From positions 186,001 through 250,000 of the forward strand of contig BDIU01000009.1 of assembly GCA_002118135.1 (NCBI GenBank): 64,000 nt of DNA. Direction: 5' to 3'. Position 1 is the first letter of the stretch, and each line of letters opens with the position of its first letter. Shown piece by piece: positions 20,907-32,748 of the stretch. Position numbers and translations under genes: made by a program. Origin of the DNA: Trebouxia sp. TZW2008. Lineage: Eukaryota > Chlorophyta > Trebouxiophyceae > Trebouxiales > Trebouxiaceae. The notes under the pieces are model-generated. The model worked only from the letters and a program-made list of their open reading frames with translations, did no database searches and was not told the DNA's origin.

Positions 20907-23752
20907 ATGATAACCGAAGCTTTCAGAAAGAGGAGGGCTACAGATGTTGACGAGGTGAGTGCTAGCTCTGTGTTCACAGCTTGAAATCTCGTGACCGTGT
21001 CTTCGTAGTCCACTAGGCCCAGATTGCGCTGCCACACTTGAGCTCTCTCTGCGCGTCCACCACGGCAGCAGGCATTGCTGCGGAAGCTGCTCACATATTT
21101 GGCATGTCTATTCGTGCAGCATCGTTTTGACAGTGACTGCCCGCCGACTTTGGACGCGTAGATTGAAAGCCTGTACATTTGCTGAGTCCAGCCACTCAAG
21201 TGCTGCGCCCATAGGAAGGCACTTCGTAACTTGCCAAAGTCATCTGCATGTGTCTTCTGTCGCTTGACTCGCTGCTTCTTTCAGACGAACGAGTTTCAGG
21301 GCATAGCTCAGAGCACAGGGTAGTCATACGGTAATGCCTCTGCTGTGCAGGCTGCAAAAGTTGTGGTCAAGAGGGCAAAGATCTCATCTGATGAGGCTCT
21401 TTTGCCAACATCAGCTTCCTTCAGTGCGTTGGACAGCCTTGCTGAGGTAACTGAAGCAGTCAGCAAGTCAGCTTCCACAGTCACAGCACACACTCAGCCT
21501 TCTGCCAAAGCAGTAGACAACTGCCAGTGGACACCCAAGGAGAACAGGTCTCCTAATCTGTCAGGAGTGCATGGACTTCAGATACAATTGGATGATGCAG
21601 AGGATGCTTGTCATCGTCATGAGCAGGTAACTGGTCACCGGCAAATTGTAATCTTCAATTTGCAATAGTTTCCCTAGAAGCTCAGCTTGCGTGTCATGAC
21701 TTGCAAATTCAAGCTTGTGTAAACTGTGCAGGATCTTGACCTTGAAGCAGCTCAGGAAGCACCAGCAGAGTCAGAAGGCCTTCTCAACCTGCTTCTATTG
21801 GCTGACAGCAGTCTGCTAAACAGCAGCGACGACCGCCAGGAATTTGCATCAGTATGTTTCAACAGCGAGCAGAGCAGTAACAGCAGCAGCCGTGACTTGC
21901 CTTGGGTAGATGACAAAGTGCACCAGCAAGCAGACCATGATGACAAGCAGCGCAGTAGCAACAGCAGCAGGTCGCTCACCCTTGATGAAAGCCTGGACCA
22001 ACAGGGCATGCCAGAGACTGCACCTACTGAGGCTGCCACAACTTGGAGGTCTTCAACAGGAGGTGCGTACTGTTCTTGTCAAGTATAAACGCTTTGACAA
22101 TCAATCCTGCACTAGTCTGCATCTATCGTCACAACTTATCACATGGCTCAGGCTAGAGCAATCTGGCTGTACTGAGGCTGTGTTACTGCACATTTGCTGT
22201 AATGATGTGTACAGACGCAAGGCACGTGGTGCATTGGCAGAAACACTGTTGCCGTTGACTTGACTTTCAGGACTTGTCTTGCCTGATGGACCTGCTGAAT
22301 GTTGCTTGTGTCAATTTACAGGGTTGAGGCCAGCAGTTAGTGCCCAGTCAGCGTCTTTGATTTCTGTAGCAATCAACTTTGACTCAGACAGCAGCAGTGA
22401 TGACGAGGAAGAAGAGGCCTCCCCTGCTCAAAGCCCCACAGGCAAGTCACAGATGACAATGGCATCATGGCATATGTAACTTGAGCCATAGCTTTTTGAA
22501 ATATTCGTCTTGGTCATACCAGCAAAATGTCTTTACAAAGCAAATGCAGCAGAAGTCAGCACCTGACTTAAGGTCACATGCAGCTGTATGCATGCAGCTT
22601 GATTGCAAAAAGATTTGCTGCAGGCATGGGAAGGTATGGTCAGGACTTGCACAAAACAGCAACTTTGGCTTTGAAGCAGACGGTAGCCTTGAAGAAGAAG
22701 AGCTTCAACAGGACCACAAAGACTGTGAGGCAGCTTCGCAACGCCAAGGACCACAGCTTTGAGGCTGCTGAGAAGGCAGTGCACGCTACAAAGGTGGCTG
22801 AGCAGGCTGTTCAGAGGCTGGCACAATTTGCAGGTATGCCTCAAAGCCCTCACACCAATGTTCTGATGCAGCATTTGCTTTCAAGCATGTTCTGCATGCT
22901 TCTGATAAGAAGTCATGCCATTTGCACGGAAGCAATGTCATGCAGCACAGGCGGTGAAAGTGTTCATGCATAATCGTCTGCACTGTGGCTACCTGTTGTT
23001 TTGGTGATCGATGCTGTGTTGCTACAAGAAGTCTAGTCTGCTACTTGATGTTGCTGCTGCAAGCTCATCTGCTCATGACCTCCTTCTTGCGCAGGCACCT
23101 TTGATGTCTTGGTCAAGGAGGCAGTGCGTGCAGCAAACGCAGCTGCACAGCTGAGGGCAGATTATGCAGCCAGTGTTGTGGCGGGTGACCTGGCAGAGGC
23201 ACAAAGGGACAGGGTTGCAAGCAAGAGGGGCAAGAGGCGGTCTGCATCACCAAAGACCCCTAAGAAGATGTCCTGGGCAGCTGATGAGCACTTGGTGCAC
23301 AAGAGGATATTCTCCACGGTATGTTTACAGAGCGGCGGTGCATTCATGTCAAGACATGGCGTGTCTCGATTCACATGGGGACATATCATGCAATGTCCAG
23401 GCATTGTGTGCAATGATGACCTCCTCAACCCTTTTCACTGCATGGGCACATTCATGCAGCTGTCAGGCATCGTACGCAATGGTCAGGCATTGTATGCAAT
23501 GCTGAGTTTGCAAAGGTTGCGTCAAGCATGCATATTTGCATCAGCTGACTTGTGCCAAGCTTTGCCACCCAAAACAGCTTTATGCATTGGGCAGCTTTTG
23601 GGCACCTGTACCTCAATGCATGCATGCAAAAGACCTGCACCAAGTCTGACAATAGCTGCAGTAGCAACTAGCAACAGCTAACAAGAAGTTTGCGTTTGTT
23701 GCAGGCTGACCCACCTTCAGCTGCCAGCTTTCCTTACATGGCAGCAGCATGA
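20907..23752 (+). CDS. Unknown 435-residue protein with acidic/Ser-rich middle and PP1-docking-like C-terminus
   Basis: Seven exons with consistent phases: 20907-20954, 21351-21626, 21732-22062, 22271-22441, 22624-22833, 23095-23318, 23705-23752. The first exon starts MITEAFRKRRATDVDE followed by a strong GTGAGT donor. The intron after exon 4 uses a GC donor (ACAG/GCAAGT). The protein has a basic N-terminus, a Ser/Asp/Gln-rich part, an acidic patch (DSDSSSDDEEEE), a basic alanine-rich helical part (AEKAVHATKVAEQAVQRLAQ) and near the end SPKTPKKMSWAADEHLVHKR followed by IFS. The K-M-S-W plus acidic and L..(K)R.F layout resembles the RVxF-type docking region of PNUTS-like protein phosphatase 1 regulators. 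That is inference from one motif, and I do not recognise the family as a whole. No membrane segment or signal peptide is seen. Confidence 0.7.
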
Positions 23753-24736
23753 GAAGCAATGCCTGCACAGTAGGTCAAGACCTTTTCGCTCAGATCTGGT
23801 CTTGGCAGCCTTGTGGACAACTACATCTCCAGCCCTGTCCAGTATAGCCCAAGCATCAGCGCTCTGATGTCCAGAGCCTCTTGCGCAGCCCTCCAAATGT
23901 ACAGTCATGAACCCAATCCTGGATGTCCATGGCTTGTGGCATTGCTGATGCCCTGCCTGACATCTTGAGTTCAGATAGCACACCACAATAGGAATTGTAG
24001 ATAGCATAGGCCGCGTGTAGATTAAATTCTGTCATAGTTTGCTGTAGAGTAGAAGTTGTCAGATGCAGCGCTGTCTGTTGAGAAGAGCATCTTGGCAGTC
24101 AAATCCAGCGTGTACAGAATGCCCTCCTGTTTCCACTGCATAGATAGGTGGACAGAAACGATATCATACATTGAGACATGTTTACACTTTGCAGTGTGAC
24201 TGCCATGCCTATTGCCAAGCTACAGACAATTGCAAGGGTCCGTGTTGAAACGTGTACGCTTCATCTCGTGTGCTCCTCTGCCCATCATAGACAGTTATGC
24301 TTTACTTGATGAGAATGCATGAAATCCTTGGCATTGCACAGGCATGAAATGTTGTGTGCATATGAAGGATATCTTTCACAACACGCTGTGCAGGCAGGCA
24401 ATGAGCTTGTAGTCGTGCTCATAAATTGGTGGTTTGGCAGCACACAAAGCTTTGCAGCTTGCAGCACTGACCAGAGCACTGACTCTGTATGCAATGCGAT
24501 TTACGATGCAACGACGGCGTACCTCTCGCTGTGCAGTTGTCCAAGCAAAAAATTGTGAGTGTGCTCGCGAAACCGCAATTGCGCACAGACAATACGCAAG
24601 ACATCTGCAAGGATTGCAATACCGTTTGTTTAGCAGCGCGTCGACCAATTGAGCAGAAGCCTGTGCGCCGACACCTCTAGATCCACTCCAGCGCAGCTTG
24701 TGCTTAGCGCTCACCTGTTGCTTCGGCGGGCCTGCC
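23753..24736. other. Intergenic region upstream of the PABPN1 gene
   Basis: Nearly 1 kb holding the 3' end of the preceding gene and the promoter/5' UTR of the next. Short open frames on both strands show no family resemblance. Confidence 0.5.
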
Positions 24737-26550
24737 ATGACAGACTACGAAGGCGACGAGCAGCTGCAGGATGCCTTCGAGGAGGGCAATGGGGATGCGA
24801 CGCACGAGGAGGTATGCTAGATGCCTGTGACAGTCCCTGCAGCGCTGTTGCCAAGCATGCCAGGTGTCATGTGCAGGAGCTGGCTTCCATGCGCGCCCGT
24901 CTAGCGCAACTTGAAGAGGAAAAGAAGAAAATGGAGGAGCACACTGTAAGTGACACCCAACGTAGCTTTCGCATGCTGCTGCACTTGCTTTCTGAAGACG
25001 GTAAAGACCACCTCTTGTCAATGGCAGGCGAAAGCAGAGAAGGAATTCCAAGGTGAGCCTGAACAGCCAATAGATGCAGAAGAGGCAGAACGGGCGAGCA
25101 AGGAAGCAGATTCAAGATCAGTATATGTGGGGAATGTTGACTATGACTGCACACCTGAGGAGCTACAACGGCATTTCCAGGTATAGTTGGCCCAAAATCA
25201 TGACACTTCCAGGGCGCCAAGCAATTTCATCTACAAAGGTCGTGACAGCTCAGTCTTCATGCAGGAGTGTGGTGTCGTCAACAGAGTAACAATTCTCACT
25301 GACAAGTTTGGTGGGGCAAAGGGATACGCGTACATAGAGTTTGACAAAGCAGATGCGGCTGTGTCTGCAGTATTGCTTGATGGCACAGAATTGCGGAATC
25401 GCCAAATCAAGGTGTGTCAACAGAACTGCAGACTAGACAATGACTGGTGTCATGCATTTGGCATTGCTTCCAGCACCCGTACCATATCAGCTTCACTGTT
25501 GCGTATGCTCTGCTTCAGCACGCAAAGTTTCCTGCAGCTATCTTTGTCAGCAGTCATCTAGTGGATAGCCTTCCTTTTGTGCTTCATGTGCTTTGATAGC
25601 TGAGTTTACTTCAGCTTTGCATTCAATATTAATACATTCTGCCTCTAGATGCATGCACAGAACAAACAGCTCTGGCTGACCTTGCAACACATCCGAGACC
25701 AGTATGGCTTTACCTGTGCATCAGCATGGCCCCTGCTAGGCAAGAGCATGCATACAGCAGCCTTGGCAATCAGTAAGCAGCATGTGAGTGTCACAATCAA
25801 GTGATGCCAACCCTCTTGAAGCTGCTTTGATGCCTCGGCGGCAACATCATCATTGTTGACATGCTTGCTGGGGAGGTTTTGCCATGACGCCAGGTGCATA
25901 CGGAAGCCCGGACATACGTTGCAGGTAAATCCCAAGAGGCATAATGTGCCAGGCATGAAAGAGAGAGGTAGGGTTAGGGGCAGGGGCCCACCTAGGGGTA
26001 GAGGCTACTTCCCTAGGGGCAGAGGGCGGGGTGGCTACTATGGTGGGTTTGACCCCAACTATGGCTATGGGGGCTACGGCGGAGGCTATGGGTAAGACAG
26101 CGACGACTTGTTTGAATCAGAACTCACAGTCAGTCTTCATCACGTCAAGGTGTTGTCATTGTGAACCACAGCACTGTCAATGCGCCCATGTACTTGTTTG
26201 ATCTGCTTGCGAACTGAAAATATTGCAGGCAATCATTACAGACCTGAGCGACGTGTCAGCGTTCCATTCCAGACCATGCTGTTGCCGAGGCGTGCATGTG
26301 ACACTGCTCGAGCAAGTCCAATCTGAAGGCCTCTCTGTTCTGCACTGATGTCAAAACCTGCTGTTTTGTTGGAGGCTACATTGGCATAGCATGCTTGTTA
26401 CGCTGTTGCCAGCCTTCAAGAATGCTTCTGTTGCAATTGCCAGCAGAGTCTCACAGAAAGTGTTCAAGGTTTGACATTTGAAGTTGTGTGCATTGCAGGT
26501 ACGCACCTAGAGGCCGGGGACGAGGGCGCAACTACTATGCACCATACTGA
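24737..26550 (+). CDS. PABPN1: Nuclear poly(A)-binding protein, PABPN1/PABN type
   Basis: Six exons: 24737-24811, 24877-24945, 25028-25180, 25265-25411, 25925-26091, 26499-26550, giving 220 codons plus TGA. Domain order is that of PABPN1: acidic N-terminus ([20 protein letters not shown]), a coiled-coil helix ([20 protein letters not shown]), then one RRM with RNP2 [12 protein letters not shown] and RNP1 [11 protein letters not shown], the [10 protein letters not shown] extension, and an RGG/GYG-rich tail ending NYYAPY. Known family role: binds growing poly(A) tails in the nucleus, stimulates poly(A) polymerase and controls tail length. The last intron splits a glycine codon. If it is retained, a TAA directly after GGYG at 26,093 ends the protein 17 residues early. 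Symbol assigned by family; the species name may differ. Confidence 0.95.
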
Positions 26551-28745
26551 TGGCCTTCACTGCAGTCTTGCTAACCTTCATGTGATCTTGAGCTCTATGG
26601 TTTCAGCAATTGCAAGGATGCTGCAAGGGTTTGCAGCAATCCAAGTATAGCCCAACAGTTTTCTATGCTTTCCTAGCTACTTGCCATGCATGAAGCATGT
26701 TTGCATACAGGTCTAGCTGGTGTCTCATTAGGCTATTGTCTCTGTCAGGCCCAACAGCAGCAGGTGCATGTTGCTATGCTCTTAGTCTGAAATCGTCTTG
26801 AACCAGTGTTGTGTCATAAAGTGTCAGTTCACCCACACTTGACTACAGCAGGAATTGTTTGACGTATGACAGCACGAGCACTTTGCAGCTCAGCCGCCAG
26901 TTGTGAGCTGTTGCACAGGCACACCAATTAACCAAGAACGCATGCTGCTTTTGCGCACTGATTTGCATCCCGCTCTGCAACATGCATGACATGAACGACG
27001 TCATGAACCATACGCTATCTTCACATGTACAATATGTGTAAACGTGCTGTCATGCCAAGTGATGACTCTGGTCTGTATCTTGAACAGGGCTCTAACAGGG
27101 CTCTAAAGTTGCAAAAGCGCATTGGGCTGATAGCACTTGGGACACTGTGGCACTCAATATCCGCAATTCTCTCTTGCATAATTGTGGCCTGCCCTGAACC
27201 AACATTCAGAAGCCCTTGACTCTGACCAGATTTGGTACAATCTCTCTGTCTATCCTTGGCACTGGAAGGCAGGTAGGCATGGACAGCTTGAAAGCTCATT
27301 GAGCTGATGCCCCTCTCGTGAAATATTGGAACTACACACACAGTGTGTGTATTGTGAGAGCCTGACTTGACCTGACCACAGGCCTAGCGGCCATCACATA
27401 GGCCTGGCTGCAACGATCAATGCATGGCAACCTTGAGCTGCCCTGCTAAACCTGCATCAGACAGCATGCAGTCAGGACTGTCACCCCAACAACGACAATA
27501 TCACAACAGGAAGCATTGGATGCAGCATCAGCATCGATACATGTCAGCTAGCCAGCAGACGCAAATTACCCATGTGATGAAAAGCATCCCTTGCTGCACA
27601 TCAAAACATCACGTGAAACAGTGAACGCTAACACTGCTGCTGGAGAGAAGGACTCAGCATGAGTAGGAGGTTAAACATATTTCTTCCATTCAATGAGTCA
27701 GACTGAACGCTCATCATAGTCCACAGCAGCAGCAGCATAATGACACACGAGATAGACATGCTCAGACCTCAGAATTAAAAAGCTCGATGGTATATTCAAC
27801 ATCTGGTGTTCAGCGTTGGATTTCCAAAGGTTTCATCATCGGCCTTGCCCAGGCAACATCAATGCAGCCATAAACATGCACATGCAGCCATCAGAACCAC
27901 AGCCAATGAGTGGTTTTCGACATATCTAAGTTCAGGATGAAGATAGCTCATGCTCTCATCATATGGCTGTTGCACAGGCAGACTTGCAGTCCAGTCGTGT
28001 TTGATGCATGCATACCTATGCGCTGCTCTTTGGCAAAGCGTGCACAGTCTCTTCGCCTCTGAGTGACGCTCAATAGCTGCTGGTCATCATATTTTCCAGC
28101 GCGCTCTCGCCCTGCACACACACAGGCTCAAGCGGGTCAAACAAGATGCGTTCCTCCGTAACCGTATACTCTGATGTTTGCCGATGCTTCTGCGCAGACT
28201 GCTGCGCCCTCGGACCCCAGCCAAGTGCCCGCAGCAGCAGCTACTGCATAGCGGCGGCCTTATGCTGCTTTGAGCAGCCGTGCAACCCTTGCAGGCATAA
28301 TAGAGTGGCGGTTTCAATTTCAGAATTCCTCGATCAGTCATTGATGGGCAGAAGCATTGATGCAGCATCGCAGGCCTTGCACCATTGCACTCCTGCGCTG
28401 CGCCAGCATAGCATTGGCATTCGTAACAAATACAAGTTGTGCGTATGGGTCTGATGTCGTTGCTTTGAAAGCTATCGGTCGTTCTCTCCCTGCATGCCCG
28501 TGCCTGCTGGCTTCCTCAAGCGAAACACGTGTGCGTAGCTCACGTTCTCATTAGCCAAGTCAGTGCTGGTAGTCCGCGCAAGAAGCTCTCTTGCAGCCAG
28601 AGTTTTTGACGGTCTCAATCTGCCAGAGTGTCTCTCTTTCTCTGTGACTACGACTGATCAATCAGCTTAGGTCAGCGCAGGGCTCCATCAAGCGTCTCGC
28701 AAGACGGTTTGATCATCTTGGCAGCATCAATTTGGCTTGCTGTCC
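26551..28745. other. 2.2-kb intergenic region without recognisable gene
   Basis: Between the PABPN1 stop and the PRA1 start. I looked on both strands for exon-like blocks with family resemblance and found none. It contains simple TGCATGC-rich DNA and a short palindromic ACACACAGTGTGTGT at about 27,334-27,348. A small non-coding gene cannot be excluded. Confidence 0.5.
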
Positions 28746-31700
28746 ATGGACTGGAGCAACGTCACATATGACGAGCTTCTGACCTCACTGAGAGAGGTAT
28801 CAAATTGTTGCGCATGCACTGTTCAGGAATGCATACACCTTGCAGACAATGCACAGGTCCACAAATGCTTCCACATGCTCCACAGGTGGACTGGTCGCAG
28901 CCACCAAGGCCTGTCGGCGAGTTCTTCAGCAGATTCTCTTTTCCAAAGACTCAGCAGAAGCTCCAGCAGCGCTTGAAGTGCAATGTGTACTACTATCGAT
29001 CAAACTATGCTCTGACTGTCCTTGTCAGCTTTGTCATAGCCTTCATACGGCGTCCAACAGCCCTGCTGTCTGTTTTGGCCGTTGGGTCTGGGGTCTTGTG
29101 TCTGAACGACACTTTTGCCACAACACTCAGGTACATGATTGCCTGGCAAGCTGCATGAGATGTGTTCATGCTTGATCAGGCCATGTCACACGCAAAGTCA
29201 TCTGGCAGCTTTGCACCGCTAGCCTTGCTGTTATGCCTTTGCCACTGGTGTGTGCGCAGCTGCTGAACATACACAAAGACTTAGGCATATCTTTATGTGG
29301 CTCATTTCTGCTGCAGTGCACTGCATTATGCAATACGTATACAGTGACACAAGGTCATCAGACTCTGCTGATGTTATGGGCATTATGTCACTCAAAACCC
29401 AGTGTTTGTTTGTGCAACTGCATAGTCTCAGCCATTGCAGTGATGGTGCAGTGATCGAATACTGCGATTCATACGGAAGATGCACCCGCCCTTAGCCCAG
29501 CGAATAAGAGCTATATCAGGAGGGCATAGCGGCTACGGGTAAGCAACTGCTCCAATCCTGCCTGTGGCTGTGTAGCTGTCAAGCGTGGAAGCAACATGCT
29601 GCTCGATGCTTAGCAAGGGAAATGCCAACCAGGGTTGGGCATGAATGAGCTCCCCACCACATGCTCTCTTTTGGATCGTCGAGAACTAGATTTCCAGGCG
29701 TGCATCGCCTGTGCATGCAAAACTCTGCAATGCAATGATGTACTTGAATCAAGTCGCATGAGTCCTCTCTCCACTAATCAAATTTGTTTGCGTGAAATCT
29801 TTGAGCTGTATGCTGCTGCCGCAAGCCTTAACATCTTTCATGCGGCATATAGCATGCGCTCAATTCATATTCTGTCCTTTTGAAAGCTACATGTCAGACC
29901 TCCTGTGAGCGCTTGTGTCATGTGATGCAGAGCGCCTCCAGGGAGGCGAACAGTCAAAATCTGTGGGGTGCAGCGCATAGCAGTTGTGGCTGTCCTGTTC
30001 AGCTTAGGTGTTCTTTTGCTCTACTACAGTGCTGCCCACCTGACAATCCTGTGGGCTGCCTTGACAGGTAAAGTCGACTGGTAAAACTTGGTCATCTGCA
30101 TGGCATTGAACAGCAGTCCTCAACTCAAGGCTTGCTAGTCACACTGGCTTGTGCCCACTTGCCAAAGCTTGTGTCTTTCAGAGCACCTACCATGTACATG
30201 TCTTTTGATCAATCATTTTCTGTGAATGCTGCTTTGCTCAGCGGCATGTCTTCAGCTTAAGCGACGTTCCTTTATTGGACCCAACAGCGTACTGCAAGAT
30301 GCTGAGGGTCGCACAGTCAGGTCTGCCCTTTCTCTCCAGCTTCAGCTTGCCATGCGCATACAAGCTGCTGTCATGTCATGTGTGCATTTGCATAAATGTA
30401 CTTGCAAGTCTTTAGATAGTTCCATTTGCAAACTTGTGAACAATCGCCAAATCGACAGAATTTTGCAGCAAGTCAGGCTTTAAACACAGTATGCAGCATC
30501 GATCCCCTCAATGCAGACAGTTCCTGTCTCTTTGCTGTCAAGTCGACCAGTGCAAGTATTCTGCAACAACATTCCTGGCATAGGTGATTGTGTGTCACAG
30601 ATGTACAATGCACACCATCACATGTGCCCGGAATGTGATAAAACAAACAATTTGCAGTGCAGCTGTTGAGTAGCTTGCGGCTTGTTTCTAGCTGATGCAA
30701 AAAGTGCTATTTTAGTGTGTTGCTTTTGCCACTCTGCTTTGCTGCTGCAGGCAACACAGTTGTTCTTGCCCACGCACTCCTCAGGACACCAAACCTAAAA
30801 ACCCGCTTGTCATCTGCACGAGAGGAATTCAGGGCAGTATGGTAAGCTCATGCACTCACTCACTCACTCACTCACTCACTCACTCACTCACTCGCTCACT
30901 CGCTCACTCCCTGGCTTGAGACAGGCAGTTGCAACACAAGGACAGATTACACGTCATCAAGACATGTATGAGGAGTGACATATCCACATATATGGTTGTG
31001 TTGTTCAGACGTATCAGTTGTGCTTGTGATGTGCATGCCTAGCTCAAGCCAGATGTTTGCTTTTGGGACTATTTGACCTGAGCACTTCAAGAGCAGTGAG
31101 CAGCTGGTCATATCCGATCCACACTTCCAGCATAGTGGCTGCTGACAGCAGCATGTTGACTGCTACTGCACACACAATGAAACCACAAGAAATGCATCAT
31201 GGGGCTTGCCAGTGCTTTGACGCTGCAAATCATGCAGATGACATCCTGTAAACAGCGCATTCTGACAATGCATTCCTGTTCATGTGCATGTCGGCTATCG
31301 GTGGCCTCAAGCAGTTTTATTTGAGACTGATGAGGCACCTGCATCTGCTTGCCCTGACCCTGCTTAGTAACGCTACCTCCTTAGATGTGCGTGTTTATCT
31401 TGACAGGGGTGCATAATACAGCAGCTGTCCAGCCCTCTCTCTAATGCAGTGTGAGGAACATTTAGTTGTAGCCCCCTGCAGCTTGTGTTACCTTGCAAGT
31501 GATTTGAGCCATGTATGTGTAGGCAATGCATACAAGTTGATGCAACTCAACAGATTGGGCTGCCGTTGCCCCAGCACAGGGCATGACCCAAAGCTCCCAC
31601 CTGTATCGATGTGAACATGTTTCACCATGCTAACATGTGTGTGTTTTACCACATTGCCACACATTGCCATGTGCGTGTTTGACAATGTTTCCATGTGTTT

Positions 31701-31836
31701 TACCCTGTTGCCATGTGTGTGTGTGTGTCACCATGTGTGTATTTTGACATGTTCCCAATATTTTACCCCCTCTGTTTGCTGCTGCAGGCGAGGGTACCAA
31801 CAGCCCAGCTATGATGCTCATGACTACAATTTGTAA
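28746..31836 (+). CDS. PRA1-family (prenylated Rab acceptor) membrane protein
   Basis: Six exons: 28746-28796, 28886-29130, 29452-29538, 29931-30067, 30751-30841, 31788-31836; phases agree and give 219 codons plus TAA. Family hallmarks are in order: DWSQPPRPVGEFFSRFSFPK, NVYYYRSNYALTVLVSFVIA (first membrane hairpin), FIRRPTALLSVLAVGSGVL, RFIRKMHPPLAQRIRA, a second hydrophobic hairpin (RIAVVAVLFSLGVLLLYYSA and HLTILWAAL), and LRTPNLK..LSSAREEFRAVW. PRA1 proteins sit in ER/Golgi/endosomal membranes and help Rab GTPases reach membranes. The short tail RGYQQPSYDAHDYNL is not conserved. Intron 5 contains a CACT microsatellite and a CATGTGTGT-rich minisatellite. The TGTAA overlapping the stop codon may be part of the poly(A) signal context. 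Confidence 0.9.
30850..30911. repeat. (CACT)n microsatellite
   Basis: About 14 CACT/CACTCGCT units directly after the exon 5 donor of the PRA1 gene, intronic. Confidence 0.95.
31612..31760. repeat. CATGTGTGTTTTACC-type minisatellite
   Basis: Imperfect ~20-26 bp units built from (AC)CAT(G)TTGCCATGTGTGTTTT repeat 5-6 times just before the last exon of the PRA1 gene. Pyrimidine/GT-rich and intronic. Confidence 0.7.
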
Positions 31837-32748
31837 CAATCTGGTGCTGTTGCTTGTCATCAGCAAGAGTCCTGTCATGTGGATGCTTGCGATCAACTGA
31901 CTAATTACAAGGCTGCATTGCCTGCTGGCATACTTGCAAGACATGCATGCAACTTGCAATCCAGTACTCGTGTGCTATCTTCACCTTTGTGCTATTGCCC
32001 CGCAATTCGACTTGAAGTTGCAATCTGCATCTACATCCACGTTTGAAGGACTTAACCTTGACCCAACTATGTGGCCAACTTCTCCAGAATATGCATTCTT
32101 GCATGCTGCAAGCATAGTTGAAATACTAAGGGAGAGCGTTTGACGCCAGATGAGACACAGCATGGACTGTTGCAAATCACCTCCTGTTGGTGGCAAAGAA
32201 TCATAGTCTGCTGACCCAGCTCAGTCTCAATGCTCAATGTGAGACAAACAGCAAATAAGCCAAGCGCAAGCTAATCTAAAAGCAGCCACAAGCAATGTTC
32301 ATGTTCAGATTCAACCCAATGTGGGTGAATGTATGTCTGCCTGCCTGCCTAAAACAATGTAACACCTGAATGTACAATAATCTTGAGCAAATACCATACA
32401 GAAGCAAACAGAACTCAATGAAAACTACATTGTACCTGCTGACAAGGTGCTGCTCTGCTGATAGCAGGAACACCACAACCATCAGTGGTCATGGCTTCAT
32501 CACAAACGATGGCCGGGTCAGCACATCTTGTCAATCATACTTTCTGCCTAGTGCAGAAGCAAACTAAAACTCAAAAATGACTGCAATCAGAAGCACACAT
32601 ACACACAGAACAGAACCCTGAAGCACAAGTCAAGTGATACAAAGACACTAACTGCAATTTGCATGTCTCAACGTAACTGCTGCGAGCTGTAACAGATCAC
32701 AGCTTAAGCGCATATAGATGCTTTCCAGCCAGCTTCTCAACAGCTCAG
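31837..32748. other. Convergent intergenic spacer
   Basis: Between the PRA1 stop and the stop of the membrane-protein gene. No exon is recognised; probably two 3' UTRs and spacer. Confidence 0.5.
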
